Positions 42,941 to 52,846 of a stretch of DNA of 64,000 nucleotides are shown one piece after another. Source of the DNA: Ruegeria atlantica. Its GTDB lineage: Bacteria; Pseudomonadota; Alphaproteobacteria; Rhodobacterales; Rhodobacteraceae. Numbering within the stretch: the first letter of the stretch is position 1; each line of letters begins with the position of its first letter. A program made the position numbers and the translations under genes. Location: contig NZ_WQFE01000003.1 in assembly GCF_013033965.1 (NCBI RefSeq), forward strand, positions 124,001 to 188,000, in the 5' to 3' direction. The notes under the pieces were generated by a model. It worked only from the letters and a program-made list of their open reading frames with translations, ran no database searches and was not told where the DNA came from.

Positions 42941-43702
42941 TTATCGGCATACACGCAGGTTGGTGTTCCACTCCTGACACCGCTTGCTGAGACGATCCGG
43001 CAAAGGCTGGTCGGTGTAGAGCGTGTCGATTTCGGCCAATGAGGTGATGCGCGCGGGGGCTGCACGCTGAAATTTTGAGTGATCGGCCACAAGAAAGGTG
43101 CGCCGTGTCTGGGCCAGAATCGTCTGGCTGACCTGGACCTCTTGAAAGTCGAAATCCAGCAAATCGCCGTCAGCATCCAGTGCCGAGCAACCGATTACCG
43201 CGTAGTCGAACTTGAATTGCCGAATGGTCGAGACCGTCAGGTTGCCCACCAGTCCGCCATCTGACCTGCGCAGGACACCGCCCGCAACGACGATTTCGCA
43301 GTCGGCATTCTCTGCCAGAATGTTGGCGACGTTCATGTTGTTGGTGACGACCATCAGGTCCTTGTGATTAACCAACTGGCGCGCGACAGCTTCGGTCGAG
43401 GTGCCAATGTTCATAAAAACAGACGCGCCATCCGGAATGTCTTGGGCACAGGCCGAGGCAATACGCGCCTTCGCTTCTTCGTTCAGGGCGCGTCGATCCT
43501 CATAGCCGATATTCGAAACGCCCGAGCGTATGACTGCCCCGCCATGAACCCGGTCCAGCTTCCCCATATCCGATAGTTCCGAAAGGTCTCGGCGAATGGT
43601 TTGAACCGTAACCCCAAACCGCGCTGCCAAGTCATCCACCATCACACGACCATCCAGCCTTGCGATGTTCAGAATGTCGGACTGACGAAAGGATAGGGAC
43701 AT
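42941..43702 (-). CDS. glpR: DeoR-family repressor GlpR
   Basis: This 253-residue regulator has an N-terminal DeoR helix-turn-helix (FRQSDILNIARLDGRVMVDDLAARFGV, then VQTIRRDLSEL) and a C-terminal sugar-phosphate sensor domain with FMNIGTSTEAVARQL and the D-Y-A-V-I-G-C-S motif. It is divergent from glpD, which argues for control by glycerol-3-phosphate. ATG 43702 has GGAG upstream; the longer frame to 43891 is promoter DNA. Confidence 0.9.
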   Translation of the reverse strand: MSLSFRQSDILNIARLDGRVMVDDLAARFGVTVQTIRRDLSELSDMGKLDRVHGGAVIRSGVSNIGYEDRRALNEEAKARIASACAQDIPDGASVFMNIGTSTEAVARQLVNHKDLMVVTNNMNVANILAENADCEIVVAGGVLRRSDGGLVGNLTVSTIRQFKFDYAVIGCSALDADGDLLDFDFQEVQVSQTILAQTRRTFLVADHSKFQRAAPARITSLAEIDTLYTDQPLPDRLSKRCQEWNTNLRVCR

Positions 43703-43727
43703 GGTTGGCTCCGAAGCGGTAAGTGTG

Positions 43728-43740
43728 TTCGTTTTTGTTC
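43728..43740. promoter_or_regulatory. Candidate GlpR operator, glpR-proximal
   Basis: TTCGTTTTTGTTC in the glpR-glpD gap is closely matched in inverted orientation by the site at 43811-43824. Paired similar sites with T-rich centres fit a DeoR-family operator. The sequence match is seen; the binding is inferred. Confidence 0.45.
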
Positions 43741-43810
43741 TAATATTTTGGTTTTTCCAAGAGTTTCGTTGGGCGGGACGTAACAAACATCTTCGTATAT
43801 AGCTGAAAAG

Positions 43811-43824
43811 CGAAAAAAAACGAA
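43811..43824. promoter_or_regulatory. Candidate GlpR operator, glpD-proximal
   Basis: CGAAAAAAAACGAA reads TTCGTTTTTTTTCG on the other strand, the inverted partner of the site at 43728-43740. It lies just upstream of the likely glpD -35 box, where a repressor could block RNA polymerase. Confidence 0.45.
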
Positions 43825-43832
43825 TATAAGCG

Positions 43833-43861
43833 TTGACGAAACGCGCTTCTGTCGGGTTAAT
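43833..43861 (+). promoter_or_regulatory. Candidate sigma-70 promoter of glpD
   Basis: TTGACG (43833-43838), 17 bases, then GTTAAT (43856-43861) fits a sigma-70 promoter (5 of 6 and 4 of 6 consensus bases). It lies about 37 bases before the glpD ATG. Confidence 0.5.
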
Positions 43862-43897
43862 GACCTCGGTTTTTCCAACAAAGAGAATCATCCGGAC

Positions 43898-45490
43898 ATG
43901 GAACGGAACACGGGTAAGGTCACGGACCTTTTCATCATTGGCGGCGGGATCAATGGGTGCGGGATCGCGCGCGATGCATCCGGGCGCGGGTTGTCCGTGA
44001 CATTGGCCGAGATGAACGATCTTGCGTCGGCAACGTCATCGGCGTCGACCAAGCTGTTTCATGGCGGCTTGCGGTATCTGGAGTATTTCGAATTCCGTCT
44101 GGTGCGCGAGGCGCTGATCGAACGAGAAACACTGTTGCGGGCAATGCCGCACATCAGCTGGCCGATGCGCTTTGTTCTGCCGTATCACAAAGATATGCGG
44201 TTCGATTCTGAAACGCCCACCTCGCGACTGCTCAGCACAGTTATGCCGTGGATGCGGGGACGACGTCCGGCGTGGCTGATCCGTTTGGGTTTGTTCCTGT
44301 ATGACAATCTGGGTGGGCGTAAAATCCTGCCGGGGACAAGCTCACTGGATCTGCGAAGCGCGCCTGAAGGCGGGCCGCTGCAGGACAAGTTTCACACAGC
44401 CTACGAATATTCCGACTGCTGGATCGAGGATTCCCGGCTGGTGGTGCTGAACGCCCGCGATGCTGAGGCACGTGGGGCGAATATTCTGGTACGGACCGAA
44501 GTTCTGGCGGCCAAACGTGTTGATGATCTGTGGGAGATCACCATGCGCGATAAGCAGAGCGGCGAAACGCATGTGGTGCAGGCCAAAATGCTGATCAACG
44601 CTGGGGGGCCTTGGGTTGGTGATATCATCCAGACCAAAATCCACATCAACTCTCGTGAAGGTGTGCGACTGGTGCGAGGCAGCCATATCGTGACACCCAA
44701 GCTTTACGATCATGACAAATGCTATTTCTTTCAGGGTGAAGATGGCCGCATCATTTTCGCCATTCCGTATGAGCGCGACTTTACGCTGATCGGCACAACA
44801 GACCAGGATCACCCGGACCCCGCAGAACCCCCGACCTGTACCGAGGCAGAGCAGGATTATCTGTGCGCATTTGCCTCGAAGTACTTCCAAAAACCGGTCA
44901 CGCGCGATGACATCGTGTGGACCTATTCCGGGGTACGCCCGCTGTATGACGACGGGGCCAGCAGCGCCACTGCAGCGACGCGCGATTATACGCTGAAAGT
45001 TGACGCGCAAGGTGGGGCGCCTGTGCTGAATGTCTTTGGCGGCAAAATCACCACCTATCGGCGTCTTGCCGAAAGTGCGATGGGCAAAGTGGCCGAGCAT
45101 TTCCCCGATCTTCCCGGTCCCTGGACGGCGGGCGTTTCTCTTCCAGGCGGGGATTTTCCTGTAGACGGTGTGCAGGATTTGGTGGGCGCGCTTCTGGTCG
45201 ACTACGTGTTTCTGGATCGCGTCTGGGCCGAGCGTCTGGTTCGGGCTTATGGCACTGAGGCCAAAACAATTTTGGGTAACGCCAAGTCTGCATCGGACCT
45301 GGGCGAGGACTTTGGCGCGACGCTGACCGCGCGGGAACTGGCGTGGCTGATGGACAAAGAATACGCGCGCACGGCCGAGGATGTCGTCTGGCGCAGAAAC
45401 AAGATGGGCTTGCGGCTAAGTGTCGATCAAATCGCGCGAATACAGGGCTGGATGGATCAATACCAAACGCCCGCCGCAGCGACTGCCTGA
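43898..45490 (+). CDS. glpD: Glycerol-3-phosphate dehydrogenase
   Basis: This 530-residue flavoenzyme oxidises glycerol-3-phosphate to dihydroxyacetone phosphate and passes electrons to quinone at the inner membrane. The FAD dinucleotide fold opens FIIGGGINGCGIARDASGRG, followed by SSASTKLFHGGLRYLEYF and, later, the TGVRPL-like W-T-Y-S-G-V-R-P-L segment and FGGKITTYRRLAE. It has the C-terminal DAO_C domain. Divergent glpR is its likely repressor. Confidence 0.96.
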   Translation: MERNTGKVTDLFIIGGGINGCGIARDASGRGLSVTLAEMNDLASATSSASTKLFHGGLRYLEYFEFRLVREALIERETLLRAMPHISWPMRFVLPYHKDMRFDSETPTSRLLSTVMPWMRGRRPAWLIRLGLFLYDNLGGRKILPGTSSLDLRSAPEGGPLQDKFHTAYEYSDCWIEDSRLVVLNARDAEARGANILVRTEVLAAKRVDDLWEITMRDKQSGETHVVQAKMLINAGGPWVGDIIQTKIHINSREGVRLVRGSHIVTPKLYDHDKCYFFQGEDGRIIFAIPYERDFTLIGTTDQDHPDPAEPPTCTEAEQDYLCAFASKYFQKPVTRDDIVWTYSGVRPLYDDGASSATAATRDYTLKVDAQGGAPVLNVFGGKITTYRRLAESAMGKVAEHFPDLPGPWTAGVSLPGGDFPVDGVQDLVGALLVDYVFLDRVWAERLVRAYGTEAKTILGNAKSASDLGEDFGATLTARELAWLMDKEYARTAEDVVWRRNKMGLRLSVDQIARIQGWMDQYQTPAAATA

Positions 45491-45496
45491 GCTGAT

Positions 45497-45528
45497 GAAA
45501 AAAGCCCCGCCGGATTGGCGGGGCTTTT
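45497..45528. terminator. Bidirectional terminator between glpD and the RND operon
   Basis: A perfect 8-bp GC stem (GCCCCGCC / GGCGGGGC, loop GGATT with flanking A and T tracts) serves glpD on the forward strand and the RND permease on the reverse. Confidence 0.9.
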
Positions 45529-45536
45529 GATTTGGA

Positions 45537-48500
45537 TCACGCAGCCTCTTCCGATGGGCCTGGATCATCTTTGGTGCCCTTGATCCATTCCCGGAACCCC
45601 TGCAGCAGGGCATAGAGAACCGGCACGACGATTACACCGACCAATGTGGCTGCCAGCATCCCACCAAACACGGCGACACCGATCGCTTTTTGGCTGGCGG
45701 CACCCGCGCCGCTGGCCGCCAAAAGCGGAACAACACCCAGCAGGAAGGACAAAGCCGTCATCATCACCGCACGGAAACGCTGATAGGCGGCTTCGGCGGC
45801 GGCATCTTTGACCGACAGACCCTTGGCACGTTGCTCCATCGCGAACTCAACGATCAGAATGCCGTTCTTCGAGGCCAACCCCACAAGCATGATCATCCCG
45901 ATCTGCGTATAAAGGTTGATGTCACTACCCACGATGGCCACAGCCGCCACCGCCCCGAACAAGGCGACGATCACCGATAGCAGGATCGACACCGGCAAGG
46001 TCCAGCTTTCGTATTGCCCAACAAGGAACAGGTAGCCGAACAGGATCGCAAGCCCGAGGATGACGACCACAAGACCGCCGGTTGCCAATTGCTGCTGCGC
46101 AGTCCCGGTCCACTCAAATGCATACCCAGGGGGCAGGGCGGTTGTGGATTCCTCCGTCATGACGGTGATCGCGTCACCAGTGGAAAGCCCCGGGGCCGGA
46201 ACCGCCGTTACGGTTGCCGAACGGAACAGGTTATGGCGTTTCAGCAAGACCGGACCCAGTACGTTTTCGACGTCGATGAGAGTACCCAGAGGCACCATCT
46301 CACCCTTGGTCGATCGCACATACAGGTTCGCGATATCCTCGACATTGTCACGGTAAGAACCGTCGGCCTGGATCATCACGCGATAGACCCGACCAAAGAG
46401 GTTGAAGTCGTTCACATAGTACGACCCCAACTGAGCCTGCATTGTCTGGAAAACCTCGGCCACCGAGACTTGCAGAGTTTTGGCCTTTTCACGGTCCAAA
46501 TCCACGAACAGCTGAGGAACGTTGGCGCGGAAGGTGGTATAGGCCTGACCGATTTCAGGCCGTTGGTTGGCCGCGTAGACGAACGAACCAACTGCTGACG
46601 CCAGATCCTGAGGCGTGCCGCCTCCGGTCTGCTGCACCTCCATCTCGACGCCGGCCGAGTTGCCCAGGCCCTGAATGGGTGGTGGGTTGAACGCGATTAT
46701 CGACGCAGCGGTTTCACCGTAGGCAATCGCCAGAACTTTCTGCAAGATTGCATCAGCGCTCAGGTCATCTTCCTTCCGTTCGTCCCAATTGTCGAGGTTC
46801 ACAAAGATCGCGGCACCATTTGTCGAGGTTCCGTTGAGGATCGAGAATCCGTTGATCAGAACTGTGCTGGCGACGCCCGGAATTTGCTGAATTTGCGCAT
46901 CAACACGTTCCGTGACCGCTTCGGTCCGTTCCAACGTCGCAGCATCTGGCAGTTGCACGTCCACAAAAAGGTATCCGTTGTCCTCAAGCGGAAGGAAGCC
47001 GCTGGATGTATTGGACATGATCGTGCCCGTGCCCATGGCCAGCGCAACGATGATGCCCAGACCAACGACAGGCAGAATTAGCAGCTTGCGGACGATGGCG
47101 ACATAGCCGGTGCGAACGGAACCGATGAAGTTTTCGAATACGGCCAACAACCCTTTGGGCGGGCCGGACCGTGCCTTCAACACCAGGCCACACAACGCAG
47201 GCGACAGCGTCAACGCGTTGATCGACGAGATTACCACAGCGGTCGAAATTGTCACAGCGAACTGTGAATATAGCCGTCCAGAGATTCCGGGCATAAACGT
47301 AACCGGAACGAAGACTGCCAACAGAACCAGAGTGGTTGCAATCACCGGACCGGTGATCTGCCCCATGGCCTTGCGCGTTGCCTCGGCAGGTGGAAGACCT
47401 TCGTCTGCGATGATGCGTTCGACGTTTTCAACCACAACAATCGCGTCATCCACCACGATCCCGATGGCCAACACCAGCGCGAACAATGAGATCGTGTTTA
47501 GCGACATGCCAAAAAGCAGCAGGAACGCGAAAGTCCCGATCAGCGACACTGGGATCGCAACCGCCGGAATGATTGTCGCGCGCCAGCTTCCAAGGAAGAC
47601 GAACACGACCGAAATCACCAGAATAAAGGTCAGGATCAAGGTCGAGACCACATCGTTCAGAGACTGTTCTACGAAATCCGTGGTGTTGAAGGGAATGGCG
47701 TATTCCACATCTGTCGGGAAGGTGCGGGACAATCTCTCAAGTTCGGCTTCGACGCGCTCCGATACGGCCAGCGCGTTTGCACCGGGTGCCTGATAGATAC
47801 CGATGACGGTGGCCGGGACACTGTCAAAATAGCCCGAGGCCGCATAGTATTGTGCACCCAGCTCGACCCGCGCGATGTCCTTGACCCGCACGATTGAACC
47901 GGCATCCCCGGTCCGGATGACAATATCGCCGAACTCGGCGGCAGAAGTCAGACGCCCTTTGGTTTTGATCGTGTATTGAAATGTCTGACCTTCGGGGACC
48001 GGAGGCGCGCCGATGGAACCGGCCGAAACTTCTGCGTTTTGTTCCCGAATGGCATTGATCACGTCACCCGGCGTGATCGACAGGGCGGCCATCTGGTCCG
48101 GGTCCATCCAGATACGCATGGCGTATTCCAGATTGGTCAGAACGTCCGCTTTGCCTACACCCTGAACACGTGCCAGCGCGTCTTTCAGGTTGATCGAGGC
48201 GTAGTTGGACAGAAAGACACTGTCATACGTCTCGTTCGGCGAGGTCAGCGTCACGAGCAACAGCATGTTGGTGGATGCTTTTTGAGTGACCACACCAGAC
48301 GAGGTCACTTCGGCGGGCAGGGATGACATGGCCTGCGCCACGCGGTTCTGCACGTTGACCGACGCGATATCCGGGTCGGTCCCAACTTCGAACGTGACGT
48401 TGAGCGAATAGGACCCGTTATCTGCCGAGGTCGACGTCATGTAGATCATGTCGTCCACACCATTGACCTGCGCCTCGATCGGGGCAGCGACGGTATTTTC

Positions 48501-48674
48501 CACGGTTTCGGCATTGGCGCCGGTGTAGGTGGTCGTCACACTGACCACCGGCGGTGTAATGTCCGGGAACTGGGCGACCGGCAGAACCAAATAGCCGATA
48601 CCGCCCATGATCGTCAGGACAAGCGAAATAACAAGGGCCAGCTTGGGCCGACTAATGAACAGGGCTGAGAACAT
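45537..48674 (-). CDS. RND efflux pump permease (HAE1 family)
   Basis: This 1045-residue inner-membrane pump has 12 helices and two large periplasmic loops. The proton-relay pair is in [23 protein letters not shown] (helix 4), and the opening [32 protein letters not shown] is typical of HAE1 proteins. It would export drugs or other hydrophobic compounds with the adaptor encoded 3 bp upstream and an outer-membrane factor encoded elsewhere. Confidence 0.95.
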   Translation of the reverse strand: MFSALFISRPKLALVISLVLTIMGGIGYLVLPVAQFPDITPPVVSVTTTYTGANAETVENTVAAPIEAQVNGVDDMIYMTSTSADNGSYSLNVTFEVGTDPDIASVNVQNRVAQAMSSLPAEVTSSGVVTQKASTNMLLLVTLTSPNETYDSVFLSNYASINLKDALARVQGVGKADVLTNLEYAMRIWMDPDQMAALSITPGDVINAIREQNAEVSAGSIGAPPVPEGQTFQYTIKTKGRLTSAAEFGDIVIRTGDAGSIVRVKDIARVELGAQYYAASGYFDSVPATVIGIYQAPGANALAVSERVEAELERLSRTFPTDVEYAIPFNTTDFVEQSLNDVVSTLILTFILVISVVFVFLGSWRATIIPAVAIPVSLIGTFAFLLLFGMSLNTISLFALVLAIGIVVDDAIVVVENVERIIADEGLPPAEATRKAMGQITGPVIATTLVLLAVFVPVTFMPGISGRLYSQFAVTISTAVVISSINALTLSPALCGLVLKARSGPPKGLLAVFENFIGSVRTGYVAIVRKLLILPVVGLGIIVALAMGTGTIMSNTSSGFLPLEDNGYLFVDVQLPDAATLERTEAVTERVDAQIQQIPGVASTVLINGFSILNGTSTNGAAIFVNLDNWDERKEDDLSADAILQKVLAIAYGETAASIIAFNPPPIQGLGNSAGVEMEVQQTGGGTPQDLASAVGSFVYAANQRPEIGQAYTTFRANVPQLFVDLDREKAKTLQVSVAEVFQTMQAQLGSYYVNDFNLFGRVYRVMIQADGSYRDNVEDIANLYVRSTKGEMVPLGTLIDVENVLGPVLLKRHNLFRSATVTAVPAPGLSTGDAITVMTEESTTALPPGYAFEWTGTAQQQLATGGLVVVILGLAILFGYLFLVGQYESWTLPVSILLSVIVALFGAVAAVAIVGSDINLYTQIGMIMLVGLASKNGILIVEFAMEQRAKGLSVKDAAAEAAYQRFRAVMMTALSFLLGVVPLLAASGAGAASQKAIGVAVFGGMLAATLVGVIVVPVLYALLQGFREWIKGTKDDPGPSEEAA

Positions 48675-48677
48675 CCG

Positions 48678-49844
48678 TTATTCTCCCGGCTGTTCAGAGG
48701 CGACAACGGCATCCACCGCAACGCCCGGGCGAACCCTTTGCAAACCCTCGACGATCACACTTTCGCCTTCGCGAAGCCCGTCCAGAACGATTATTGCCGT
48801 GCCGACCACGTCGCCGGTTGTGATATAGCGCTGTTCGACCATTTGCTTATCATTCACCACCAGAACAAACTCGCCACGCTGGTCACGTTGTAATGCGGCC
48901 TGAGGGACCAGCACTTGAAGGGTGGGCTCAAGCGCTTCGATCTGAACGCTCAGGAATTGGCCGTCGATGATAAACCGGTCCGCGTTGGGGAACTCGGCGC
49001 GCATGGTGATCGCACCTGTCAGCGGGTCGATGCGGTTGTCGACAAAAACAATCTCGCCTGTTTCATCCAGCTTGGTTCCGTTGGGCAAGGTCAGGTGCAC
49101 ATTCGGGCTTTTGTTGCTTTCAGCCAGCGAGGCCGCGCTCTCTCCGTATTGCTCGAGGACCGAGGTGAATTGTTTTTCGTTCAGCGAGAAGTTCACGTAA
49201 ATCGGGGATTCACTGACCAGATTGACGAGCGGGGGATTGGTCGGCCCCACAACGTCGCCGACACTGGTTGCCACGCGCCCAATCCGCCCGTCAAACGGTG
49301 CGTGGATTTCGGTATAGCTCAGATCCAGTTCGGCCTGCTGAATGGCAGCATTTGCGGCTTTCACCTCGGCTTCGGCTACCAGTTCGTTGGCGCGGGCGGT
49401 GTCACGCTCGGCTTCCGGCGTCGCATCGCGTTGATAAAGCTCTTCCTTTCGGGCCAGATCGATCTTGGCCAGTTCCAGATTGGCCTCAGCCCGTTCGAGA
49501 TCGGCTTTGCGGGCCTCGACGTTGGCTTCGTAAAGGTCGGGCTCGATTGTGAACAGCAGGTCGTCTTTTTTGACCAGTGCGCCGTCTTCTACATCCTGAG
49601 TTTCAAGAAATCCGTTCACGCGGGCAACAATGTCGACCTTGTTGATGGCCTCGGCGCGCCCGATGAACACGGCCTGATCTGTGATTTCCTCGGTATAGGC
49701 CGCTGCAATCGACACTTTTGGCGGCGGCGCGTCGCCTTGATCCTGTGCCAGTGCCGCGTACGAGACGCCCATGCTGGTCAGCGCCGCGATGGCCAGGACC
49801 GCACCTCTGTGTCGAAAAAGGGAGTTCTTTAATGCAGGGGACAT
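48678..49844 (-). CDS. RND efflux periplasmic adaptor
   Basis: This 388-residue membrane-fusion protein has a signal peptide (cleavage near YAALAQ), a biotinyl-lipoyl domain (GFLETQDVEDGALVKKDDLLF), an alpha-hairpin (residues 95-150, rich in A, E, K), and beta-barrel domains including PFDGRIGRVATSVGDVV. ATG 49844 is chosen because the signal peptide then starts correctly and GAGG lies upstream; an earlier frame start at 49889 has no such support. It links the RND pump to an outer-membrane channel. Confidence 0.92.
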   Translation of the reverse strand: MSPALKNSLFRHRGAVLAIAALTSMGVSYAALAQDQGDAPPPKVSIAAAYTEEITDQAVFIGRAEAINKVDIVARVNGFLETQDVEDGALVKKDDLLFTIEPDLYEANVEARKADLERAEANLELAKIDLARKEELYQRDATPEAERDTARANELVAEAEVKAANAAIQQAELDLSYTEIHAPFDGRIGRVATSVGDVVGPTNPPLVNLVSESPIYVNFSLNEKQFTSVLEQYGESAASLAESNKSPNVHLTLPNGTKLDETGEIVFVDNRIDPLTGAITMRAEFPNADRFIIDGQFLSVQIEALEPTLQVLVPQAALQRDQRGEFVLVVNDKQMVEQRYITTGDVVGTAIIVLDGLREGESVIVEGLQRVRPGVAVDAVVASEQPGE

Positions 49845-49965
49845 GGCGGGCGCCTCGTTATACCTAAGAATATTGCGACGGGGCAGCACTGATGCCCCGA
49901 CGAGTCGTACTGATTTCGTGGCAGGATGGCCGTTTTGGAACTTTATCTCAAGCTTCTTGAATGCG

Positions 49966-49981
49966 TTGGTCAGTTGACCGA
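49966..49981. promoter_or_regulatory. Palindrome upstream of the RND operon, candidate operator
   Basis: GGTCA-GT-TGACC (49968-49979) is a perfect 5-bp-arm palindrome, extended to 7-bp arms with one mismatch each side. It lies about 125 bases before the adaptor start and could bind a TetR-type repressor. No such regulator gene is adjacent. Confidence 0.3.
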
Positions 49982-50070
49982 CCCGGAAAATATCCCGGTT
50001 TCAGGCAGGTTTACGCCGTGATCCCATAGGATTGGGGCGGCAAAGCCTGTGATTATGCCCCGCTTGAAAC

Positions 50071-50098
50071 GAAAACGGAGGCCATTTGGCCTCCGTAA
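50071..50098 (-). terminator. Terminator after metG
   Basis: A perfect 8-bp stem (CGGAGGCC / GGCCTCCG, loop ATTT) at 50076-50095 is followed on the reverse strand by TTTTCG. It lies about 25 bp past the metG stop. Confidence 0.8.
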
Positions 50099-50120
50099 AT
50101 TTTGAGTCGCGATCTGGAGT

Positions 50121-51839
50121 TTAGTCGCGCAGTCCAGAGAACCTGGATTGCCAGTCCTCGCGCTGTTCGTCCGTGATTTTGGCAAACAGAACGTCCGGCA
50201 CGGTAAACGCGTGACCGGCGGGCAGGGCGTTCAGCGCGGCCGCGACATCGTCGGGCCAGTTCGTGTCCGACGTGTTCATTGCGCTCAACATTTTGGCCGT
50301 GGTTTCAGGAATAAACGGCGCGCTGAGTACAGCATAAAGGCGGATCAGATTCAGGCCCAGACGCACCTGCGCAGCAGCTTGTTCCGGATCTTCCTTGAAC
50401 GTCGACCAGGGAGCGGCGGCCTGCAGGTATTCATTGCCCGCAACCCAGATTGCGCGCAGTTCTTGCGCAGACTTGCGAACCTCCATCGCCTCCATATGCC
50501 CCTCATAGGCCCGGACGCGTTTGGTGAGTTCATCGATCAGCGCCTGCTCGCGGTCGCCATAGGAACCGCCCTCGGGCACGGCTTCGCCGAATTTCGAGCG
50601 GCAGAACTTAGTGATCCGGCTGACAAAGTTCCCCAGAACATCTGCAAGGTCTTTGTTCACCGACTGCTGGAAGTTTTCCCAGGTGAATTCGCTGTCGCTG
50701 CTTTCCGGCGCATGGCTCAGCAGCCACCAGCGCCAGAAGTCGGCAGGCAGGATGTCCAGCGCCTGATCCATGAATACGCCACGGCCTTGCGAAGTCGAGA
50801 ACTGACCGCCGTCATAGTTCAGGTAGTTGAACGATTTCAGGTGATCGACCATCTTCCACGGCTCGCCCGACCCAAGAATGGTCGCGGGGAAGCTCAGCGT
50901 GTGAAAAGGCACGTTGTCCTTGCCCATGAACTGAACATAGCGCACATCATCCGCGCCCTTGTCAGTGCGCCACCAGCGCTCCCAATCAGCATCGGTCTTG
51001 CCGTTTGCGTCGGCCCATTCCTTGGCGCAGGCGATATATTCTATGGGCGCATCGAACCAGACGTAGAAAACCTTGCCCTCCATGCCCGGCCAGTCCTGAT
51101 CGCCCTTCTTGACCGGAACACCCCAGTCCAGATCGCGGGTGATGCCGCGATCCTGCAACCCGTCGCCGTCATGCAGCCATTTCTTGGCAATAGAGGTGGT
51201 CAGGATCGGCCAGTCTTTCTTACTGTCGATCCACGCGTCCAGCTGATCCTTCATCGCCGACTGACGCAGATACAGGTGCTTGGTCTCGCGCACTTCCAGA
51301 TCGGTCGATCCGGAAATGGCCGAGCGCGGCTCGATCAGGTCGGTCGGATCCAGCTGCTTGGTGCAGTTCTCACACTGATCCCCTCGCGCGCGTTCATAGC
51401 CGCAGTTGGGACAGGTCCCTTCGATATATCGATCGGGAAGAAAGCGGCCGTCTGCGTTGGAATAGACCTGTTTTTCCGTGACTTCGCGGATCAACTCGGC
51501 CTCGTCCAGCTTTCCGGCGAAATGCTGGGTCAGTTTTTTGTTCTGCTCGCTGGAGGAACGGCCAAAGTGATCGAAACTAAGGCCAAACCGCTTGGCGATG
51601 TCTGCCTGAACGCCATACATTTCGGCGCAATACTCGGCTACAGGTTTGCCGGCTTTGGCGGCCGCCAGTTCAGCCGGAGTGCCGTGTTCGTCTGTGGCGC
51701 ACAGGAACATGACTTCGTTCCCCCGGCCACGCAGATAGCGCGCGTACAGATCAGCCGGCAATTGCGAGCCGATCAGGTTGCCGAGGTGCTTGATCCCGTT
51801 GATGTAAGGGATCGCCGAAGTGATGAGAATCCGAGCCAT
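50121..51839 (-). CDS. metG: Methionyl-tRNA synthetase
   Basis: This 572-residue class I synthetase charges tRNA-Met. The HIGH-type motif is near [17 protein letters not shown], the zinc knuckle cysteines are CPNC and CENC (about residues 143-162), and the KMSKS equivalent is [10 protein letters not shown]-terminal anticodon-binding domain follows. It lacks the C-terminal tRNA-binding dimerisation domain of longer forms. The opposite strand carries a long open frame across it that is a codon-composition shadow. Confidence 0.96.
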   Translation of the reverse strand: MARILITSAIPYINGIKHLGNLIGSQLPADLYARYLRGRGNEVMFLCATDEHGTPAELAAAKAGKPVAEYCAEMYGVQADIAKRFGLSFDHFGRSSSEQNKKLTQHFAGKLDEAELIREVTEKQVYSNADGRFLPDRYIEGTCPNCGYERARGDQCENCTKQLDPTDLIEPRSAISGSTDLEVRETKHLYLRQSAMKDQLDAWIDSKKDWPILTTSIAKKWLHDGDGLQDRGITRDLDWGVPVKKGDQDWPGMEGKVFYVWFDAPIEYIACAKEWADANGKTDADWERWWRTDKGADDVRYVQFMGKDNVPFHTLSFPATILGSGEPWKMVDHLKSFNYLNYDGGQFSTSQGRGVFMDQALDILPADFWRWWLLSHAPESSDSEFTWENFQQSVNKDLADVLGNFVSRITKFCRSKFGEAVPEGGSYGDREQALIDELTKRVRAYEGHMEAMEVRKSAQELRAIWVAGNEYLQAAAPWSTFKEDPEQAAAQVRLGLNLIRLYAVLSAPFIPETTAKMLSAMNTSDTNWPDDVAAALNALPAGHAFTVPDVLFAKITDEQREDWQSRFSGLRD

Positions 51840-52058
51840 GTTCCGTTTCCGCGTAACTGTCTGCGCGCCCGTCTACATTATGTTACGGGTCAGCAAAACC
51901 CCGGCTTTTGTCGGGATGTCATTTTAGGCACGGCTGGCTGGGAAAATCGACTTGAGTTGCAGCTGTAGATTGCGCGCCTTTCAATGTCTGCAATACCCAT
52001 GGGTTGTAAATTAGAATCACAACCTCTTGAATTTCCGCAATGACTTCCCATCTAGTGT

Positions 52059-52074
52059 GTATACCAAAGTATAC
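52059..52074. promoter_or_regulatory. Inverted repeat GTATAC-N4-GTATAC upstream of the YqiJ-flotillin operon
   Basis: GTATAC, CAAA, GTATAC has perfect 6-bp arms (each also self-complementary) and lies 22 bases before the first gene. It is a good candidate operator. The protein that binds it is unknown. Confidence 0.45.
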
Positions 52075-52095
52075 AATAACGAGGGCAAACAACTG

Positions 52096-52812
52096 ATGTT
52101 CGACTTTCTGCTCGAGGGTGCTTTTGTACCCTTTACCTTGGCGCTTGCGCTTCTGTTCGGCCTGCTTGGGCTGGAACTGATCGCGTTGGTCCTTGGGGCA
52201 AGCCTGATGACGGGCGAGGGCGAGGTCGATCTGGACGTTGTTGACGCCCCGGATCTTGATGTCGGCGATTTTGATCTGGATATCGATGCCGATGTCGATC
52301 TAGGTGACTTTGAGTTGGCCGAGGTTGAGGTGGACGCGCCGGGCGCGGCCCCTGCGGGACCCTTGGCGTGGCTTGGGATCGGCAAAGTGCCGTTCATGAT
52401 TTGGCTGGTCGTTCTGCTGGCGGGCTTTGGTCTGTCCGGTATGGGCCTGCAGTTGGCGCTGCGTGATCTGGTGGGCTTTGACCTGCCGGCCTGGGTGGCC
52501 GCGATCCCTGCCGGAGCCTTTGGCCTTTGGTTTGCACGTGGCTTTGGCGGTGTCTTCGCCCGCCTGCTGCCCAAGACCGAAACCGAAGCGACGTCAGAAC
52601 GGATGCTCGCCCGCCGCCGTGGCGTGATCACTCAGGGCACTGCTTCGCGTGGACGCCCGGCTGAGGTGCGCGTCTTGGATCGCTTCGGCAACACCCACTA
52701 CCTGCGCGCTGAGCCGTTGCAGGATAAGGACGCGCTGAAACAAGGCACCGATGTGCTTGTGCTGCGCGACCGACGGCGCGACCGGTTCGTTCTGGTCGGC
52801 TTGTCTGAATAA
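52096..52812 (+). CDS. YqiJ-like OB-fold membrane protein
   Basis: This 238-residue protein has an N-terminal helix (about 8-35) and an acidic repetitive stretch (residues 40-72, alternating D and hydrophobic residues). Two helices follow (about 90-112 and 125-150), then a C-terminal OB-fold-like domain (RGVITQGTASRGRPAEVRV). This matches the YqiJ partner of flotillin-like YqiK. The start ATG 52096 is favoured because it begins the hydrophobic N terminus; GAGGG lies 10 bases upstream. It probably shapes membrane domains with the flotillin. Confidence 0.85.
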   Translation: MFDFLLEGAFVPFTLALALLFGLLGLELIALVLGASLMTGEGEVDLDVVDAPDLDVGDFDLDIDADVDLGDFELAEVEVDAPGAAPAGPLAWLGIGKVPFMIWLVVLLAGFGLSGMGLQLALRDLVGFDLPAWVAAIPAGAFGLWFARGFGGVFARLLPKTETEATSERMLARRRGVITQGTASRGRPAEVRVLDRFGNTHYLRAEPLQDKDALKQGTDVLVLRDRRRDRFVLVGLSE

Positions 52813-52846
52813 CCAAATTTTCTAACCCCATCACGGAGGATTTTGC

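Noticed and set aside
43727..43740. Possible LexA box GTTC...GTTC near glpR
   Set aside because: The spacing is six bases, not seven, and the element fits the GlpR-type repeat better.
51893..51917. Possible attenuator hairpin before metG (reverse strand CCCGAC, AAAA, GCCGGG, then GTTTTG)
   Set aside because: The stem has a mismatch and is short, and the T-run is only four; no leader peptide or T-box is seen.
50148..51968. 606-residue open frame antisense to metG
   Set aside because: It lies wholly opposite a certain gene, has no plausible start signal and shows no recognisable domain; GC-rich codon bias opens this frame.
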